Shown here one piece after another: positions 8,815 to 18,387 of a DNA stretch of 64,000 nt. The DNA is taken from assembly GCF_008710095.1 (NCBI RefSeq), contig NZ_VYKJ01000002.1:205188-269187 (forward strand), written 5' to 3'. The DNA is from Affinibrenneria salicis (GTDB lineage Bacteria > Pseudomonadota > Gammaproteobacteria > Enterobacterales > Enterobacteriaceae). Each line of letters opens with the position of its first letter. The first letter of the stretch is position 1. The notes beneath the pieces were generated by a model, which searched no databases, was not told where the DNA came from, and saw only the letters and a program-made list of their open reading frames with translations. Both the position numbers and the translations under genes were made by a program.

Positions 8815-9735
8815 ATGTTAAAATTTATTCTGCGGCGCTGTCTGGAAGCGATCCCAACGCTGTTTGTGCTGATTACCCTCTCATTTTTTATGATGCGCTT
8901 CGCGCCCGGCAGCCCGTTTAGCGGCGAGCGGAATTTGCCGGCGCAGGTGATGGCGAATATCGAAGCCAAATACCATCTTAACGATCCCATTCTGAAACAG
9001 TACGGCCATTACCTGTTACAGCTGGCGCACGGTGATTTCGGTCCGTCGTTCAAATACAAAGATTACTCGGTCAATGAACTGGTCTCCGGCGCCTTCCCGG
9101 TCTCGGCTAAGCTGGGACTGGCGGCGTTTGCGTTGGCGGTCGTGTTGGGCATTGGCGCCGGGATCGTCGCGGCGCTAAGGCAAAACAGCGTCTGGGACTA
9201 TGCGGTGATGGGGCTGGCGATGACCGGCGTGGTGATCCCCGGTTTTGTGGTGGCGCCTCTGCTGGTGCTTATTTTCGCCATTCAGCTCGACTGGTTGCCA
9301 GGCGGAGGCTGGAACGGCGGCGCGCCGCAGTATATTTTGCTGCCGATGTGCGCGCTGTCGCTGACCTATATCGCCAGTATCGCCCGCATTATGCGCGGTT
9401 CGATGATCGAGGTGCTGAACGCCGGTTTTATTCGCGCGGCGCGCGCCCGGGGACTGCCGATGCGGCGTATCGTTTTGCGCCACGCGCTGCGTCCGGCCCT
9501 GTTGCCGGTCCTGTCCTGGATGGGGCCGGCCTTTGTCGGTATTATCACCGGGTCTATGGTGATTGAAACCATCTTCGGTTTGCCCGGCATCGGGCAGCTG
9601 TTTGTTATCGGCGCGCTCAACCGGGATTATGCGCTGGTATTGAGCCTGACGATTCTGGTGGGGACGTTGACCATTTTGTTTAATATCGTGGTCGATGTGC
9701 TGTATGCCGTGATTGACCCTAAAATTCGCTATTAG
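8815..9735 (+). CDS. oppB: Oligopeptide ABC transporter permease OppB
   Basis: OppB is one of two inner-membrane permeases of the oligopeptide importer. The protein begins MLKFILRRCLEAIPTLFVLI (first membrane segment) and has the EAA-type loop near EVLNAGFIRAARARGLP and the end VLYAVIDPKIRY, like E. coli OppB (306 residues, same here from this start). An ATG at 8809 is only a base or two from the GAGGT ribosome site; the ATG at 8815 has correct spacing and the conserved MLKF start, so I prefer it. It heads oppBCDF. The oppA gene for the periplasmic binding protein, which should precede it, is absent. Confidence 0.95.
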   Translation: MLKFILRRCLEAIPTLFVLITLSFFMMRFAPGSPFSGERNLPAQVMANIEAKYHLNDPILKQYGHYLLQLAHGDFGPSFKYKDYSVNELVSGAFPVSAKLGLAAFALAVVLGIGAGIVAALRQNSVWDYAVMGLAMTGVVIPGFVVAPLLVLIFAIQLDWLPGGGWNGGAPQYILLPMCALSLTYIASIARIMRGSMIEVLNAGFIRAARARGLPMRRIVLRHALRPALLPVLSWMGPAFVGIITGSMVIETIFGLPGIGQLFVIGALNRDYALVLSLTILVGTLTILFNIVVDVLYAVIDPKIRY

Positions 9736-9749
9736 CGCGGGAGCTCGCC

Positions 9750-10673
9750 ATGCTGTGGTTAAAACGAAACGGAGACGTGCTGGCTCATGTTAGCGATAGC
9801 CTGGATATTGCGGGACGCAGTCTGTGGCAGGACGCGCGTCGTCGCTTCATGCGCAACCGCGCCGCGTTGGCCAGCCTGTTGATATTGTCCGGCATCGTAC
9901 TGTTTGTAATCGCCGCGCCGCTGTTGTCGCCGTTTGACTATGCCGATACGGATTTCGCCATGATGTCGATGCCGCCGGATTTCGCTTCGGGCCACTACTT
10001 CGGCACCGATTCTTCGGGCCGCGATCTGATGGTGCGGGTGGCGATCGGCGGGCGCATTTCGCTGCTGGTGGGGCTGGCGGCGGCGCTGGTCGCGGTGTTT
10101 ATCGGCACGCTGTACGGCGCGATAGCCGGTTACCTGGGCGGGATGGCCGATGCCCTGCTGATGCGGGTGCTGGAAATCCTCAATTCATTCCCCTTTATGT
10201 TTTTCGTCATCCTGCTGGTTACGCTGTTCGGGCAGAATATGCTGCTGATTTTTATCGCCATCGGCACGGTGTCCTGGCTGGATATGGCGCGGATTGTGCG
10301 CGGGCAGACGCTAAGCCTGCGGCGTAAGGCATTTATTGAGGCGGCGCGGGTAAGCGGCGCTTCCACGCCGCGCATTGTATTGCGCCATATCGTGCCGAAC
10401 GTGCTGGGCGTGGTGGTGGTCTATGCTTCTCTGCTGGTGCCGGGCATGATCCTGTTTGAGTCGTTTCTCAGCTTTCTTGGGCTGGGAACCCAGGAGCCGT
10501 TGAGCAGTTGGGGAACGCTGCTGAATGACGGCGCCAACTCGATGGAGGTGGCCGTCTGGCTGCTGCTGTTTCCGTCCGCCTTTCTGGTGGCGACCCTGTT
10601 TTGCTTTAATTTTATCGGCGACGGACTGCGCGATGCGCTCGATCCGAAAGATCGAGCGGGAGGCGGACGATGA
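9750..10673 (+). CDS. oppC: Oligopeptide ABC transporter permease OppC
   Basis: Second inner-membrane permease of the Opp importer, 307 residues (302 in E. coli). A cytoplasmic N-terminus with SLWQDARRRFMRNRAALASL precedes the first membrane helix. The periplasmic GTDSSGRDLMVR motif and the ATPase-contact loop EAARVSGASTPRIVLRH are both typical of DppC/OppC permeases. It starts 14 bp after oppB, and its stop overlaps the oppD start (ATGA, 10670-10673), so the two are translationally coupled. The operon context distinguishes it from DppC or SapC. Confidence 0.95.
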   Translation: MLWLKRNGDVLAHVSDSLDIAGRSLWQDARRRFMRNRAALASLLILSGIVLFVIAAPLLSPFDYADTDFAMMSMPPDFASGHYFGTDSSGRDLMVRVAIGGRISLLVGLAAALVAVFIGTLYGAIAGYLGGMADALLMRVLEILNSFPFMFFVILLVTLFGQNMLLIFIAIGTVSWLDMARIVRGQTLSLRRKAFIEAARVSGASTPRIVLRHIVPNVLGVVVVYASLLVPGMILFESFLSFLGLGTQEPLSSWGTLLNDGANSMEVAVWLLLFPSAFLVATLFCFNFIGDGLRDALDPKDRAGGGR

Positions 10674-11659
10674 GCGGGGCGCCGGGGGTTGCGCCGCCGT
10701 TGCTCGATGTCAGCGGGCTGCAGGTCAGCTTCGCCACGCCGGAAGGCGAGGTAACCGCGGTAAATGCGCTGAGCTTCACGCTTGAACGCGGTGAAACGCT
10801 GGGGATCGTGGGCGAATCCGGCTCGGGAAAGTCGCAGACCGCCTACGCGCTGATGGGATTGCTGGCGGCTAACGGACGGATAAGCGGTTCGGCGCGCTTT
10901 GACGGACGGCAGATTCTCAATCTGCCGGAGCGTCAGATCAATCAGCTGCGCGCGCGGGAAATCGCCATGATTTTTCAGGATCCGATGACCGCGCTGAATC
11001 CCTGGCTGCGCGTGGGCGACCAGTTGATGGAAGTGTTGATGTTGCATCGCCGGCTGAGTAAGCGCGATGCCTTCGCGGAGGCGGTGCGGATGCTGGATGC
11101 GGTCAGAATGCCGGAGGCGCGTAAGCGCATGCGTATGTATCCGCATGAGTTTTCCGGCGGTATGTGCCAGCGGGTGATGATCGCTATGTCGCTGTTGTGT
11201 CATCCCCGGCTGCTGATTGCCGATGAACCGACCACGGCGCTGGATGTGACGGTGCAGGCGCAGATTATGGCGTTGCTCAATGAGCTGAAGCGCGAGTTTA
11301 ATACGGCGATTATCCTGATCACGCACGATCTCGGCGTGGTGGCCGGCAGTTGCGACAAGGTACTGGTGATGTATGCGGGCAGAACCATGGAGTATGGGCC
11401 GACGGCCGAAATTTTTTATCGTCCGTCGCACCCTTACGCTATCGGTTTGCTCAACGCGGTGCCGCGGCTGGACGACGCGATGGGGCGTCTGACCGCTATC
11501 GCGGGCAATCCGCCGAATCTGCTGCATCTGACGGCCGGCTGTCCTTTTAAACCGCGCTGCCCGCATGCGATGGCGCAATGCGATGAGGCGCCGCCGCTGC
11601 GCGACTTTGGCGCAGGGCGCCTGCGCGCCTGCCATAAACAAGTGGAGGAGTGCCGGTGA
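10670..11659 (+). CDS. oppD: Oligopeptide ABC transporter ATPase OppD
   Basis: One of two cytoplasmic ATPases driving the importer. It has a Walker A GESGSGKSQT (around residue 48), the signature FSGGMCQR, a Walker B LLIADEPTTALD, the H-loop His in ITHDLG, and the C-terminal peptide-transporter extension with the CPFKPRCPHAMAQC cysteine cluster. In DppD/OppF relatives these cysteines bind an iron-sulfur cluster. Its 329 residues are typical. The ATG overlaps the oppC stop and its end overlaps the oppF start, so the operon is tightly coupled. Confidence 0.95.
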   Translation: MSGAPGVAPPLLDVSGLQVSFATPEGEVTAVNALSFTLERGETLGIVGESGSGKSQTAYALMGLLAANGRISGSARFDGRQILNLPERQINQLRAREIAMIFQDPMTALNPWLRVGDQLMEVLMLHRRLSKRDAFAEAVRMLDAVRMPEARKRMRMYPHEFSGGMCQRVMIAMSLLCHPRLLIADEPTTALDVTVQAQIMALLNELKREFNTAIILITHDLGVVAGSCDKVLVMYAGRTMEYGPTAEIFYRPSHPYAIGLLNAVPRLDDAMGRLTAIAGNPPNLLHLTAGCPFKPRCPHAMAQCDEAPPLRDFGAGRLRACHKQVEECR

Positions 11660-12648
11660 CATCGTTTGGGCAAAAAAACGTTTTGCTGGATATTGAGGAT
11701 CTCTGCGTCCGCTTTGCCGTCAGGGATACCCGTCAGTGGCCGTGGCAGCCGGCAAAAACGCTGCAGGCCGTCGAAGGGCTCTCTCTGCAGCTATGTGCAG
11801 GAGAAACGCTGGGCGTGGTGGGCGAATCGGGCTGCGGAAAGTCCACCCTGGCCCGCGCCATCATCGGGCTGGTGAAGGCGAGCGGCGGTCGGCTGGCCTG
11901 GCTGGGGAGGGATTTGCGATCAATCAACGATCGTCAGTGGCGCGATGTCCGACGCGAGATTCAGATGATCTTTCAGGATCCGCTGGGGTCGCTCAACCCG
12001 CGTATGACGGTGGGCGAGATTATCGCCGAGCCGCTGCATACATGGAGCCCGCAGCTATCCCGCGCGCAAATCAAAGCGCGGGTACAGGAGGTGATGGTGA
12101 AAGTCGGCCTGCTGCCCGACCAGATTAACCGCTATCCGCACGAATTTTCCGGCGGCCAGTGTCAGCGTATCGGCATCGCGCGCGCGCTGATCCCGGAACC
12201 CAGACTGATTATCTGCGATGAGCCGGTATCGGCGCTGGATGTGTCGATTCAGGCGCAGGTGGTCACTCTGCTGCGTCAGCTGCAGTGCGAAATGGGCCTG
12301 TCGCTGATTTTTATCGCGCACGATCTGGCGGTGGTCAGGCATATCGCCGATCGGGTCCTGGTGATGTATCTGGGCCGCGCCGTAGAGCTGGGCAGTCGCG
12401 AAGCGATTTACCGCGCGCCCCGTCACCCTTATACCCAGGCGTTGATGGCGGCGGTGCCCATTCCCGATCCCGATAAAGAGAAAGCGAAGAGCAGCCTGTC
12501 GCTGACGGGGGAGTTGCCGTCGCCGATCGATCCGCCGTCAGGTTGCGTGTTTCGCACGCGCTGCCCGATCGCCGGGCCGGAGTGCGCCCGCGAGAGTCCG
12601 CAGCTGCAAGGCAACGAGGAGCACGCGGTCGCCTGTCTGAAAGCGTAG
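11656..12648 (+). CDS. oppF: Oligopeptide ABC transporter ATPase OppF
   Basis: Partner ATPase of OppD, about 330 residues. It shows Walker A GESGCGKST, signature FSGGQCQR, Walker B LIICDEPVSALD and the C-terminal CVFRTRCPIAGPEC cysteine cluster. I choose the GTG at 11656, which overlaps the oppD stop (GTGA) and lies 5 bp after GGAGGAG; the in-frame GTG at 11650 sits inside the ribosome site. The end of the operon lies about 100 bp before the convergent yciU. Confidence 0.95.
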   Translation: MTSFGQKNVLLDIEDLCVRFAVRDTRQWPWQPAKTLQAVEGLSLQLCAGETLGVVGESGCGKSTLARAIIGLVKASGGRLAWLGRDLRSINDRQWRDVRREIQMIFQDPLGSLNPRMTVGEIIAEPLHTWSPQLSRAQIKARVQEVMVKVGLLPDQINRYPHEFSGGQCQRIGIARALIPEPRLIICDEPVSALDVSIQAQVVTLLRQLQCEMGLSLIFIAHDLAVVRHIADRVLVMYLGRAVELGSREAIYRAPRHPYTQALMAAVPIPDPDKEKAKSSLSLTGELPSPIDPPSGCVFRTRCPIAGPECARESPQLQGNEEHAVACLKA

Positions 12649-12745
12649 CCGCGTAAGCATAATAAAGCGGGTAGGGGATGTAGCGCGCCGCAGGCCGTCA
12701 GCGGCCGTTCGCTAACCGGCGTCGCTCAGGCAGGGCTGCGTCAGT

Positions 12746-13069
12746 TCACTCTTTCCACAGGATATGGCACAGCTTGTGGTCTTTCTCCCGGCAAATCAAC
12801 ATCCGTGCGAAAATGTCGGTCAGATCGTCGCCGTCTTTCTCCGCCAGTCCGATCACCACTTCGGCGAAAAAATCCGGGTTGAGGTCGATATCGACGTGCT
12901 CCTGCCAGTCCTCGCCCGGATCGAACAGTTCGGCGCCGCCGCGCTCTTCAAACTGCAGATTGAACAGCAGGATATCGGCCGGGTCGAGATTATCGGGGGC
13001 GAGCTCAAGGAAAATATCGTAAGCCTGTTCCAGCGTTTCGTCTTCGCTCAGACGATTATTGAGATCCAT
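12746..13069 (-). CDS. yciU: YciU, DUF440 acidic protein (putative double-stranded DNA mimic)
   Basis: This 107-residue, strongly acidic protein ([30 protein letters not shown]) belongs to the DUF440/HI1450 family, whose fold and charge were proposed to mimic double-stranded DNA. Its partner in the cell is not settled. It lies beside clsA on the same strand, as in E. coli, with a 66-bp gap. No signal peptide or membrane segment is visible. Confidence 0.9.
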   Translation of the reverse strand: MDLNNRLSEDETLEQAYDIFLELAPDNLDPADILLFNLQFEERGGAELFDPGEDWQEHVDIDLNPDFFAEVVIGLAEKDGDDLTDIFARMLICREKDHKLCHILWKE

Positions 13070-13135
13070 AAAACATTCCTGTTAACACGGTACGTGATGC
13101 ACGATAGCGTTATTAGAACACGGGGCGGCCGCTAT

Positions 13136-14596
13136 TTATAGCAGCGGACTGAAAAAGTAAAACAGACGCTCGACGATGCGTTGCCAGTAAGGCCGGTTTT
13201 GCCATTTTTCAGCGTCCAGCAGGCGCGAACGGGCGATATAGTCTTCCTGTACGCAGGCCAAATCGCTGCCGAAGCCGTCATCGTCAATCACCAGGGTAAT
13301 TTCGAAGTTCAGCCACAGGCTGCGCATATCGAGATTGACCGTGCCGACCAGACTCAACTGTCCGTCGACCAGCACGCTTTTGCTGTGCAGCAGCCCCCCC
13401 TCGAACTGGTAAATTTTTACCCCGGCGTCCAGCAGTTCGGCGAAGAACGCGCGGCTGGCCCAGTCCACCAGCATCGAGTCGTTTTTACGCGGCACGATGA
13501 TACTGACGTCGACCCCGCGCTGCGCGGCGGTGCAGATGGCGTGCAGTAGATCGTCGCTGGGCACAAAGTAGGGGGTGGTCATAATCAACTGTTCGTGCGC
13601 GGCGTATACCGCGGTCAACAGCGCCTGATGGATCATCTCTTCCGGATAGCCGGGGCCGGAGGCGATCATCTGGATAGTGTGCCCGCGCTCCTGCTCAAAC
13701 GGCATCAGGTTGACGTCCGGCGGCGGCGGCAGCAGACGCTTGCCGGTTTCGATCTCCCAGTCGCAGCAATAAATGATGCCCATCGTGGTGGCGGCCGGTC
13801 CTTCAATGCGCGCCATCATGTCAATCCACTGACCGACGCCGGAATCCTGCTTAAAGTAGCGCGGATCGACCATGTTCATACTGCCGGTATAGGCGATGCG
13901 GTTATCGACCAGAACCATTTTGCGATGCTGGCGCAGATCCATTCGGCGCAGAAAGGCGCGGAACAGGTTAACCTGCAGCGCCTCGACCACTTCGATACCG
14001 GCTTTGCGCATCAGTTCGGGCTGCGCGCCGCGGAAAAAGCGCGCGCTGCCCGCCGAATCAAGCATGATGCGGCAGTGGACGCCGCGCCGCGCCGCGGCAA
14101 TCAACGCGTCGGTAAGCTGGTTGACCAGCCCGCCGGCCTGCCAGATATAGAACACCATCTCAATATTGTGCTGCGCGAGGTTGATATCGCGGATTAGCGC
14201 CTTCAGGGTATCGTCGGTATTGGTCAGTAACTGCAGCTGATTGCCTTTTACGCCGCCGATGCCCTGCCGCCGCTCGCATAGCTGAAACAACGCGCTGGCT
14301 ACTTCGCTGTTTTCGGTGGCGAAGATGCGCTGGCATCCCTTCAGTTCATTCAGCCAGGCCGCCGTCGACGGCCACATTTTTTTCGCCCGTTCGGCTCGCC
14401 GTTTGCCGAGATGCAGCTCGCCAAAAGAGAGATAGGCGACGATACCGACCAGCGGCAGGATATATATGACCAGCAGCCAGGCCATCGCCGACGGCACGGT
14501 CCGCCGCTTCATCAGGATGCGTAAGGTGACCCCGGCAATAAGTAACCAGTAGCTGAAAACCAGTAGCCAGCTAAGCACGGTATAAAATGTTGTCAT
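13136..14596 (-). CDS. clsA: Cardiolipin synthase A
   Basis: Joins two phosphatidylglycerol molecules into cardiolipin at the inner membrane. The protein has 486 residues, like E. coli ClsA. Two N-terminal membrane segments ([19 protein letters not shown] and [20 protein letters not shown]) precede two phospholipase-D catalytic motifs: [16 protein letters not shown] in the middle and [16 protein letters not shown] near residue 400. Both HxK(x)4D motifs are intact, so it should be active. It lies between yciU and yciY as in E. coli. Confidence 0.95.
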   Translation of the reverse strand: MTTFYTVLSWLLVFSYWLLIAGVTLRILMKRRTVPSAMAWLLVIYILPLVGIVAYLSFGELHLGKRRAERAKKMWPSTAAWLNELKGCQRIFATENSEVASALFQLCERRQGIGGVKGNQLQLLTNTDDTLKALIRDINLAQHNIEMVFYIWQAGGLVNQLTDALIAAARRGVHCRIMLDSAGSARFFRGAQPELMRKAGIEVVEALQVNLFRAFLRRMDLRQHRKMVLVDNRIAYTGSMNMVDPRYFKQDSGVGQWIDMMARIEGPAATTMGIIYCCDWEIETGKRLLPPPPDVNLMPFEQERGHTIQMIASGPGYPEEMIHQALLTAVYAAHEQLIMTTPYFVPSDDLLHAICTAAQRGVDVSIIVPRKNDSMLVDWASRAFFAELLDAGVKIYQFEGGLLHSKSVLVDGQLSLVGTVNLDMRSLWLNFEITLVIDDDGFGSDLACVQEDYIARSRLLDAEKWQNRPYWQRIVERLFYFFSPLL

Positions 14597-14783
14597 AAAG
14601 GCGTGAGCGATCCGATCTGCAAACCATTAATACAGAGTGTACGCACAGTTTTAACAAAGGGGAAATTGCTTTAGTCTGAATACGATAGTAGGCGCATGGT
14701 TAGTATGGTTAAACATTCCATGGCATCGGCCGACGAGAAGTTTATAATGTGCCGGCAATCTGTGGTTGAAAAAGAGTAGTCTC

Positions 14784-14960
14784 ATGAAACGTAGCAGGAA
14801 CGAAGTGAGCCGCTGGCGTATGTTGCGCCAGGCGCAGCGTCGCAAAACGCGCTGGCTGGAGGCTCAATCGCGTAGTTATCGCCATATCCACAGCGCCCGC
14901 TATTTGCTGCAAAAGCAGCAGCGACGCTCGTTGTTATATTCGGTAGCTTACGAATGGTAG
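14784..14960 (+). CDS. yciY: YciY, small arginine-rich protein
   Basis: A 58-residue, very basic protein. Its start MKRSRNEVSRWRMLRQAQRR follows the E. coli YciY pattern (MKRSRTEVGRWRMQRQASRR), and it sits in the same place, divergent from clsA. An ATG 18 bp upstream in frame is less likely because the conserved part begins at 14784. Its own terminator follows 21 bp after the stop. Function unknown. Confidence 0.85.
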   Translation: MKRSRNEVSRWRMLRQAQRRKTRWLEAQSRSYRHIHSARYLLQKQQRRSLLYSVAYEW

Positions 14961-14981
14961 CGGATTAATCTTCGCGCCTGG

Positions 14982-15014
14982 AATAACGACCGCCGGCGCG
15001 GTCGTTATTCTTTT
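14982..15014 (+). terminator. Terminator of yciY
   Basis: A perfect 12-bp stem (AATAACGACCGC at 14982-14993, GCGGTCGTTATT at 14998-15009) with loop CGGC is followed by CTTTTAT. Confidence 0.85.
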
Positions 15015-15254
15015 ATATCCGTTATACTTCAGGCTGCCGGTGCGTTGGTTTGGTCATGCGCTCCATTAATGAGACTCACCCTTGCGGGACCGACGCCGGC
15101 GGCGGTCAAATCTGTTGTCGGCAGCGTCGTCGCTCATCCCGGTCACTTTAATGAGAAACATCCGATCTCTCAGCGAGGGTTAGCCGCTGGCTGGACAAAT
15201 TCGTTGTCGCCGAATTTGTCGCTGCTTCACCGCCCTGTTGCAATAATTATTTTG
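15014..15254. repeat. Degenerate palindromic intergenic repeat
   Basis: It begins TATATCCGTTATACTTCAGG and carries TGCGTTGG close by, matching the end of the family seen at 2638. It ends near CAATAATTATTTTG just before the chemoreceptor stop. Its internal part (CCCGGTCACTTTAATGAG) recalls the CCAGTCACTTACTTGAG core of the Pectobacterium-type element. Confidence 0.5.
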
Positions 15255-15262
15255 ACGACAGG

Positions 15263-16933
15263 TTATTGCGCGACAAGCGCCGACAGCCGTTCCGGCTTGC
15301 CATTTATCTCGTTCTGATTCTCTGCCCCCGGCGTTGGCAGGATAAACGCGTCCACCGAGGTGCGCAGCTGTCGGGTCTGATCCTGCAGATGGCGGAAGGT
15401 GCGCGCGGCTTCTCCGACCTGCGCGGCGTTTTGCTGAACGCTGTCGTTCAGCGTGCTGATACGGTCGGAAACTTCCTGAATGCTGTGATTTTGCTGGCTG
15501 GACAGTTCGGCGATTTCGTGCAGGAACGCGCTGGTTCCTCTGGCGGCCTCAATGATATCGCGCAGACTGTCGCTGAGCTGAACGACGCGCTCGTTGCTGC
15601 GCACCACGCTGCTGTCGGAATTGCTAATCAGCGTATTGATGTTTTGCGCCGAATGACTGCTTTGCGAGGCCAGCGAACCGACTTCGCGCGCCACCACCGC
15701 GAACCCCTGGCCTTTTTCTCCGGCATGTGCCGCTTCGATGGCGGCGTTGAGCGACAGGATATGCGTCTGAAACGCCACGTTCTCGATGAGTCCGATGGCG
15801 GAGGTCATCGCTTTACTGTGGCCGGCGATATCGTTCATCGCCGCCCGGACATCCGTCATCATCGCTTCTCCGTGGCTGGCTATCCGGCTGGTTTCCGCCG
15901 CGTGTTCGCTGGCCTGGCGGGTATGCCGGGTATGCTGCGCGAGGTGTTCGCTCAACTGGACGATATGTCCGGTCGTGGCCTCTAACTCCAGCGACTGCTG
16001 GCTCGACTGACTGGACAGCCGCTGATTATCCTGCGCGATGTCGTCGACCTGGTCGAGCATAGCGCCCAGCCCCAGCTGTATCTGCCCGATCAACGCGATA
16101 AGTCCGGCCTGCATTCTGGCGACGCTATGGGTTAACTGATGAATTTCCCGCGTGCACATGCCCGCGTCCGGGATATTGTGCGATAAATCGCCGGCGGCGA
16201 TTAACCGCAACTGCTGGATAATGTGACGCAGCGGCCGGATGATCATCCGGTTGACCCCACGCCATATCAGCAGCGACAGCAGCGCGAGCAGGATAAGAAT
16301 GGTAACGAACAGGGTGTAAATGGCGTCGAGCGACGACAGCAATTGCTGCCCGTGCTGTTTTAATTGCGCGTCGGTCTCTTGCAGGTAGCTGGCGTATTTT
16401 TCGGCAAAGGCGTCCTGGAACGCCTGCAGGGGAATGGCGAAAAAGATATCGATCTGGCGCTGTTGTTTCAGTCCCTGAGCCAGTTCGTTCAGGCCGGCAT
16501 AAAGTTGCTGATAGCTGCTTTTCAGCGCCGTCAGTCCGGCGGCATCCTCTCCGGCGGGCAGCGCGTCCAGTTGGGCGTAATAGGCGGCGGCCTGGCGCAG
16601 CGAAGCCTCGGCTTCATCCATCAGGCTATACCAGCTGCCTTCCGAGCCGGTCTCCTTATCGACCATCAAATAAATGCCCGCGCGGTTGAGTTTGTCGCTG
16701 GCGATCATGACTTCCATACGTGCCTGATCCATCAGCGTTTGCTGCTGGCGCAGCAGGGCATCGGTCAGCAGATTTTGCTGAAGCTGTGTGATAGTATTGG
16801 AAATTACACCCGCCGAAAAAAGCTGCAGGATGGAAAATAGCCCCATGATCAGCAGCAGGCCGGAAAGGATGCTCATGCGGCTGCGCATTGACTGCAGGAT
16901 ATTACGGATGCGCGATGTCAAAAAAGTAAACAT
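15263..16933 (-). CDS. Methyl-accepting chemotaxis protein
   Basis: Transmembrane chemoreceptor of about 556 residues. A first membrane segment (residues about 16-38) is followed by a periplasmic helical ligand domain of roughly 150-165 residues (with [16 protein letters not shown]), a second membrane segment ([19 protein letters not shown]), a HAMP domain and a signalling coiled coil whose hairpin tip reads [20 protein letters not shown]. The tip should couple to CheA/CheW. The C-terminus lacks an NWETF-type tether for CheR/CheB. Ligand unknown; the helical sensor resembles Tar/Tsr four-helix bundles. I chose the ATG at 16933, 9 bp after GGAG; an in-frame ATG at 16948 and TTG at 16966 are alternatives. 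It lies between yciY and yciI, where I know no E. coli receptor. Confidence 0.9.
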   Translation of the reverse strand: MFTFLTSRIRNILQSMRSRMSILSGLLLIMGLFSILQLFSAGVISNTITQLQQNLLTDALLRQQQTLMDQARMEVMIASDKLNRAGIYLMVDKETGSEGSWYSLMDEAEASLRQAAAYYAQLDALPAGEDAAGLTALKSSYQQLYAGLNELAQGLKQQRQIDIFFAIPLQAFQDAFAEKYASYLQETDAQLKQHGQQLLSSLDAIYTLFVTILILLALLSLLIWRGVNRMIIRPLRHIIQQLRLIAAGDLSHNIPDAGMCTREIHQLTHSVARMQAGLIALIGQIQLGLGAMLDQVDDIAQDNQRLSSQSSQQSLELEATTGHIVQLSEHLAQHTRHTRQASEHAAETSRIASHGEAMMTDVRAAMNDIAGHSKAMTSAIGLIENVAFQTHILSLNAAIEAAHAGEKGQGFAVVAREVGSLASQSSHSAQNINTLISNSDSSVVRSNERVVQLSDSLRDIIEAARGTSAFLHEIAELSSQQNHSIQEVSDRISTLNDSVQQNAAQVGEAARTFRHLQDQTRQLRTSVDAFILPTPGAENQNEINGKPERLSALVAQ

Positions 16934-17062
16934 GTGCTGGTTCTCCATCACCTGAGGACGAATCAAGCTAACACGCTTAAATGACTAATATATTTCAGCC
17001 GTGACGGCAGACAGGCGCGAGTGAATGAAACATGCCGGCGCAAACCGGCACGGCGGGGAAAT

Positions 17063-17359
17063 TTAGAACACTTTCTTGTACGGACGAACGATAACCTGCT
17101 GATAAACGCCGGCGGCGACATAAGGATCGGCATCAGCCCAACGCTTCGCTTCATCCAGCGAATCAAATTCGGCAATCACCGTTGACCCGGTGAATCCCGC
17201 ACTGCCTGGGTCGTTGCTGTCTACGGCCGGCATCGGGCCCGCGGTCAGCAGGCGTCCCTGATCGCGCAATTGCTGCAGCCTGGCTAAATGGTCCGGGCGC
17301 GCGGCCTGGCGTTTGTCCTGCGTTCCGGCGATATCTTCCGCATAGATCACGTACAGCAT
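17063..17359 (-). CDS. yciI: YciI, YCII-domain protein
   Basis: A 98-residue single-domain protein ([12 protein letters not shown] at the start, [16 protein letters not shown] in the middle, ending RPYKKVF) of the dimeric alpha/beta-barrel YCII family. It keeps the family His (RPDHLARL) and Asp (PAVDSND) thought to form an active site, but no reaction is established. The open frame could extend upstream to 17515, but the conserved N-terminus begins at 17359. It is divergent from tonB, as in E. coli. Confidence 0.92.
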   Translation of the reverse strand: MLYVIYAEDIAGTQDKRQAARPDHLARLQQLRDQGRLLTAGPMPAVDSNDPGSAGFTGSTVIAEFDSLDEAKRWADADPYVAAGVYQQVIVRPYKKVF

Positions 17360-17494
17360 AAAAACCTCATTAATAAGGATAAAAAGTCTATAATACGCGA
17401 TCGTTCGGGCAGGGCAACTGCCGTTGTGATCAGGGAAATGCAGGGAAAAACCGTTCGCAGAAGGAATAAATCCGCCAGACGTTCGGTTGTTATT

Positions 17495-17513
17495 GAATAT
17501 GATTGCTATTTGC
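17495..17513. promoter_or_regulatory. Putative Fur site in the tonB promoter
   Basis: GAATATGATTGCTATTTGC matches the 19-bp Fur consensus at 11 positions. The surrounding sequence (TTATTGAATATGATTGCTA) looks like the E. coli tonB promoter, which is Fur-controlled. It lies about 40 bp upstream of the tonB ATG. Confidence 0.5.
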
Positions 17514-17552
17514 ATTTAAAATTGGACGGCGTAAGAGGATAACGAAATTACT

Positions 17553-18338
17553 ATGCCGCAGAAAACGTTGTTATTAACCCGCCGCTTTTCATGGCCTTTC
17601 CTGCTGTCAGCTGGCTTACATAGTTCAGTGATTGCGGCTTTGCTGTATGCATCTTTTAACCAGTCGGTTCAGCTACCGCAGTCGATCAAACCCATCAGTA
17701 TGGTGATGATGAATCCGGCTGAATTTGAAGCGGCCCCGGCGGCAAAGCCCGCTACGGAAGACGCGCCGAAACCGGAGCCCGAACCGGCTGAGCCTGAAGC
17801 GCCGCCGCCGGAGCCCGAACCGGTGCCGGAGCCTGAACCCGTGCCGGAACCGTTGCCTCAGCCCGTCGCTATTCCGCTGCCGGAGCCTAAGCCGAAACCG
17901 AAACCCCGGCCGGAACCGAGGAAGCACGTGGAGAAGCCCAAACCGGTGAAACGCGAAACCCGGCCTGAGAAACAAACGCCGGCGCCGTTTACCAGCGATG
18001 CGCCCACGCGCAGCGTTAACAATGCGCCGGCCCGTCAGGCGCCGGCCGCGTCGGCCAGTATGCCGTCCAGCGGGCCGCGTCCGCTCAACCGGGCCGAACC
18101 GCAGTATCCGGCGCGCGCCTTTGCGCTGCGAATTGAAGGACGAGTGCAAATCCAGTTCGATGTGGATGATTCGGGCCGCGTCGGCAATGTGCGCGTACTT
18201 TCCGCTCAGCCGCGCAATATGTTTGAGCGCGATATCCGTCAGGTGATGCGTAAATGGCGTTACGAGATGGGAAAACCGGGTAAGGATCTGGTCGTCACCT
18301 TTATCTTCCGTATCAACGGCGGCGCGGTGGTGGAGTAA
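17553..18338 (+). CDS. tonB: TonB, energy transducer for outer-membrane transport
   Basis: TonB couples the ExbBD proton-motive force to outer-membrane siderophore and vitamin B12 receptors. The protein has 261 residues: a cytoplasmic start, one membrane anchor (about residues 14-33, WPFLLSAGLHSSVIAALLYA with the essential His), a long periplasmic Pro-Glu/Pro-Lys linker (about 60-135, repeats such as PEPEPVPEPEP and PKPKPRPEP), and the C-terminal receptor-binding domain (QYPARAFALRIEGRVQIQFD to FIFRINGGAV). The upstream Fur-like site suggests iron repression. It is a little longer than E. coli TonB (239), the difference being in the linker. Confidence 0.95.
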   Translation: MPQKTLLLTRRFSWPFLLSAGLHSSVIAALLYASFNQSVQLPQSIKPISMVMMNPAEFEAAPAAKPATEDAPKPEPEPAEPEAPPPEPEPVPEPEPVPEPLPQPVAIPLPEPKPKPKPRPEPRKHVEKPKPVKRETRPEKQTPAPFTSDAPTRSVNNAPARQAPAASASMPSSGPRPLNRAEPQYPARAFALRIEGRVQIQFDVDDSGRVGNVRVLSAQPRNMFERDIRQVMRKWRYEMGKPGKDLVVTFIFRINGGAVVE

Positions 18339-18351
18339 GCCCGGAAGAGAA

Positions 18352-18384
18352 GGGCCTGGCCCATCGTGCGGCCAGGCCCGGTTT
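18352..18384. terminator. Hairpin terminator between convergent tonB and yciA
   Basis: A perfect 10-bp G+C-rich stem (GGGCCTGGCC / GGCCAGGCCC, arms at 18352-18361 and 18370-18379) sits between two convergent stop codons. The T-run is short (GTTT), so termination may be partial. Confidence 0.6.
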
Positions 18385-18387
18385 GCG

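Noticed and set aside
10421..11662. 413-codon open frame on the minus strand
   Set aside because: Antisense to oppC/oppD; no recognisable domain.
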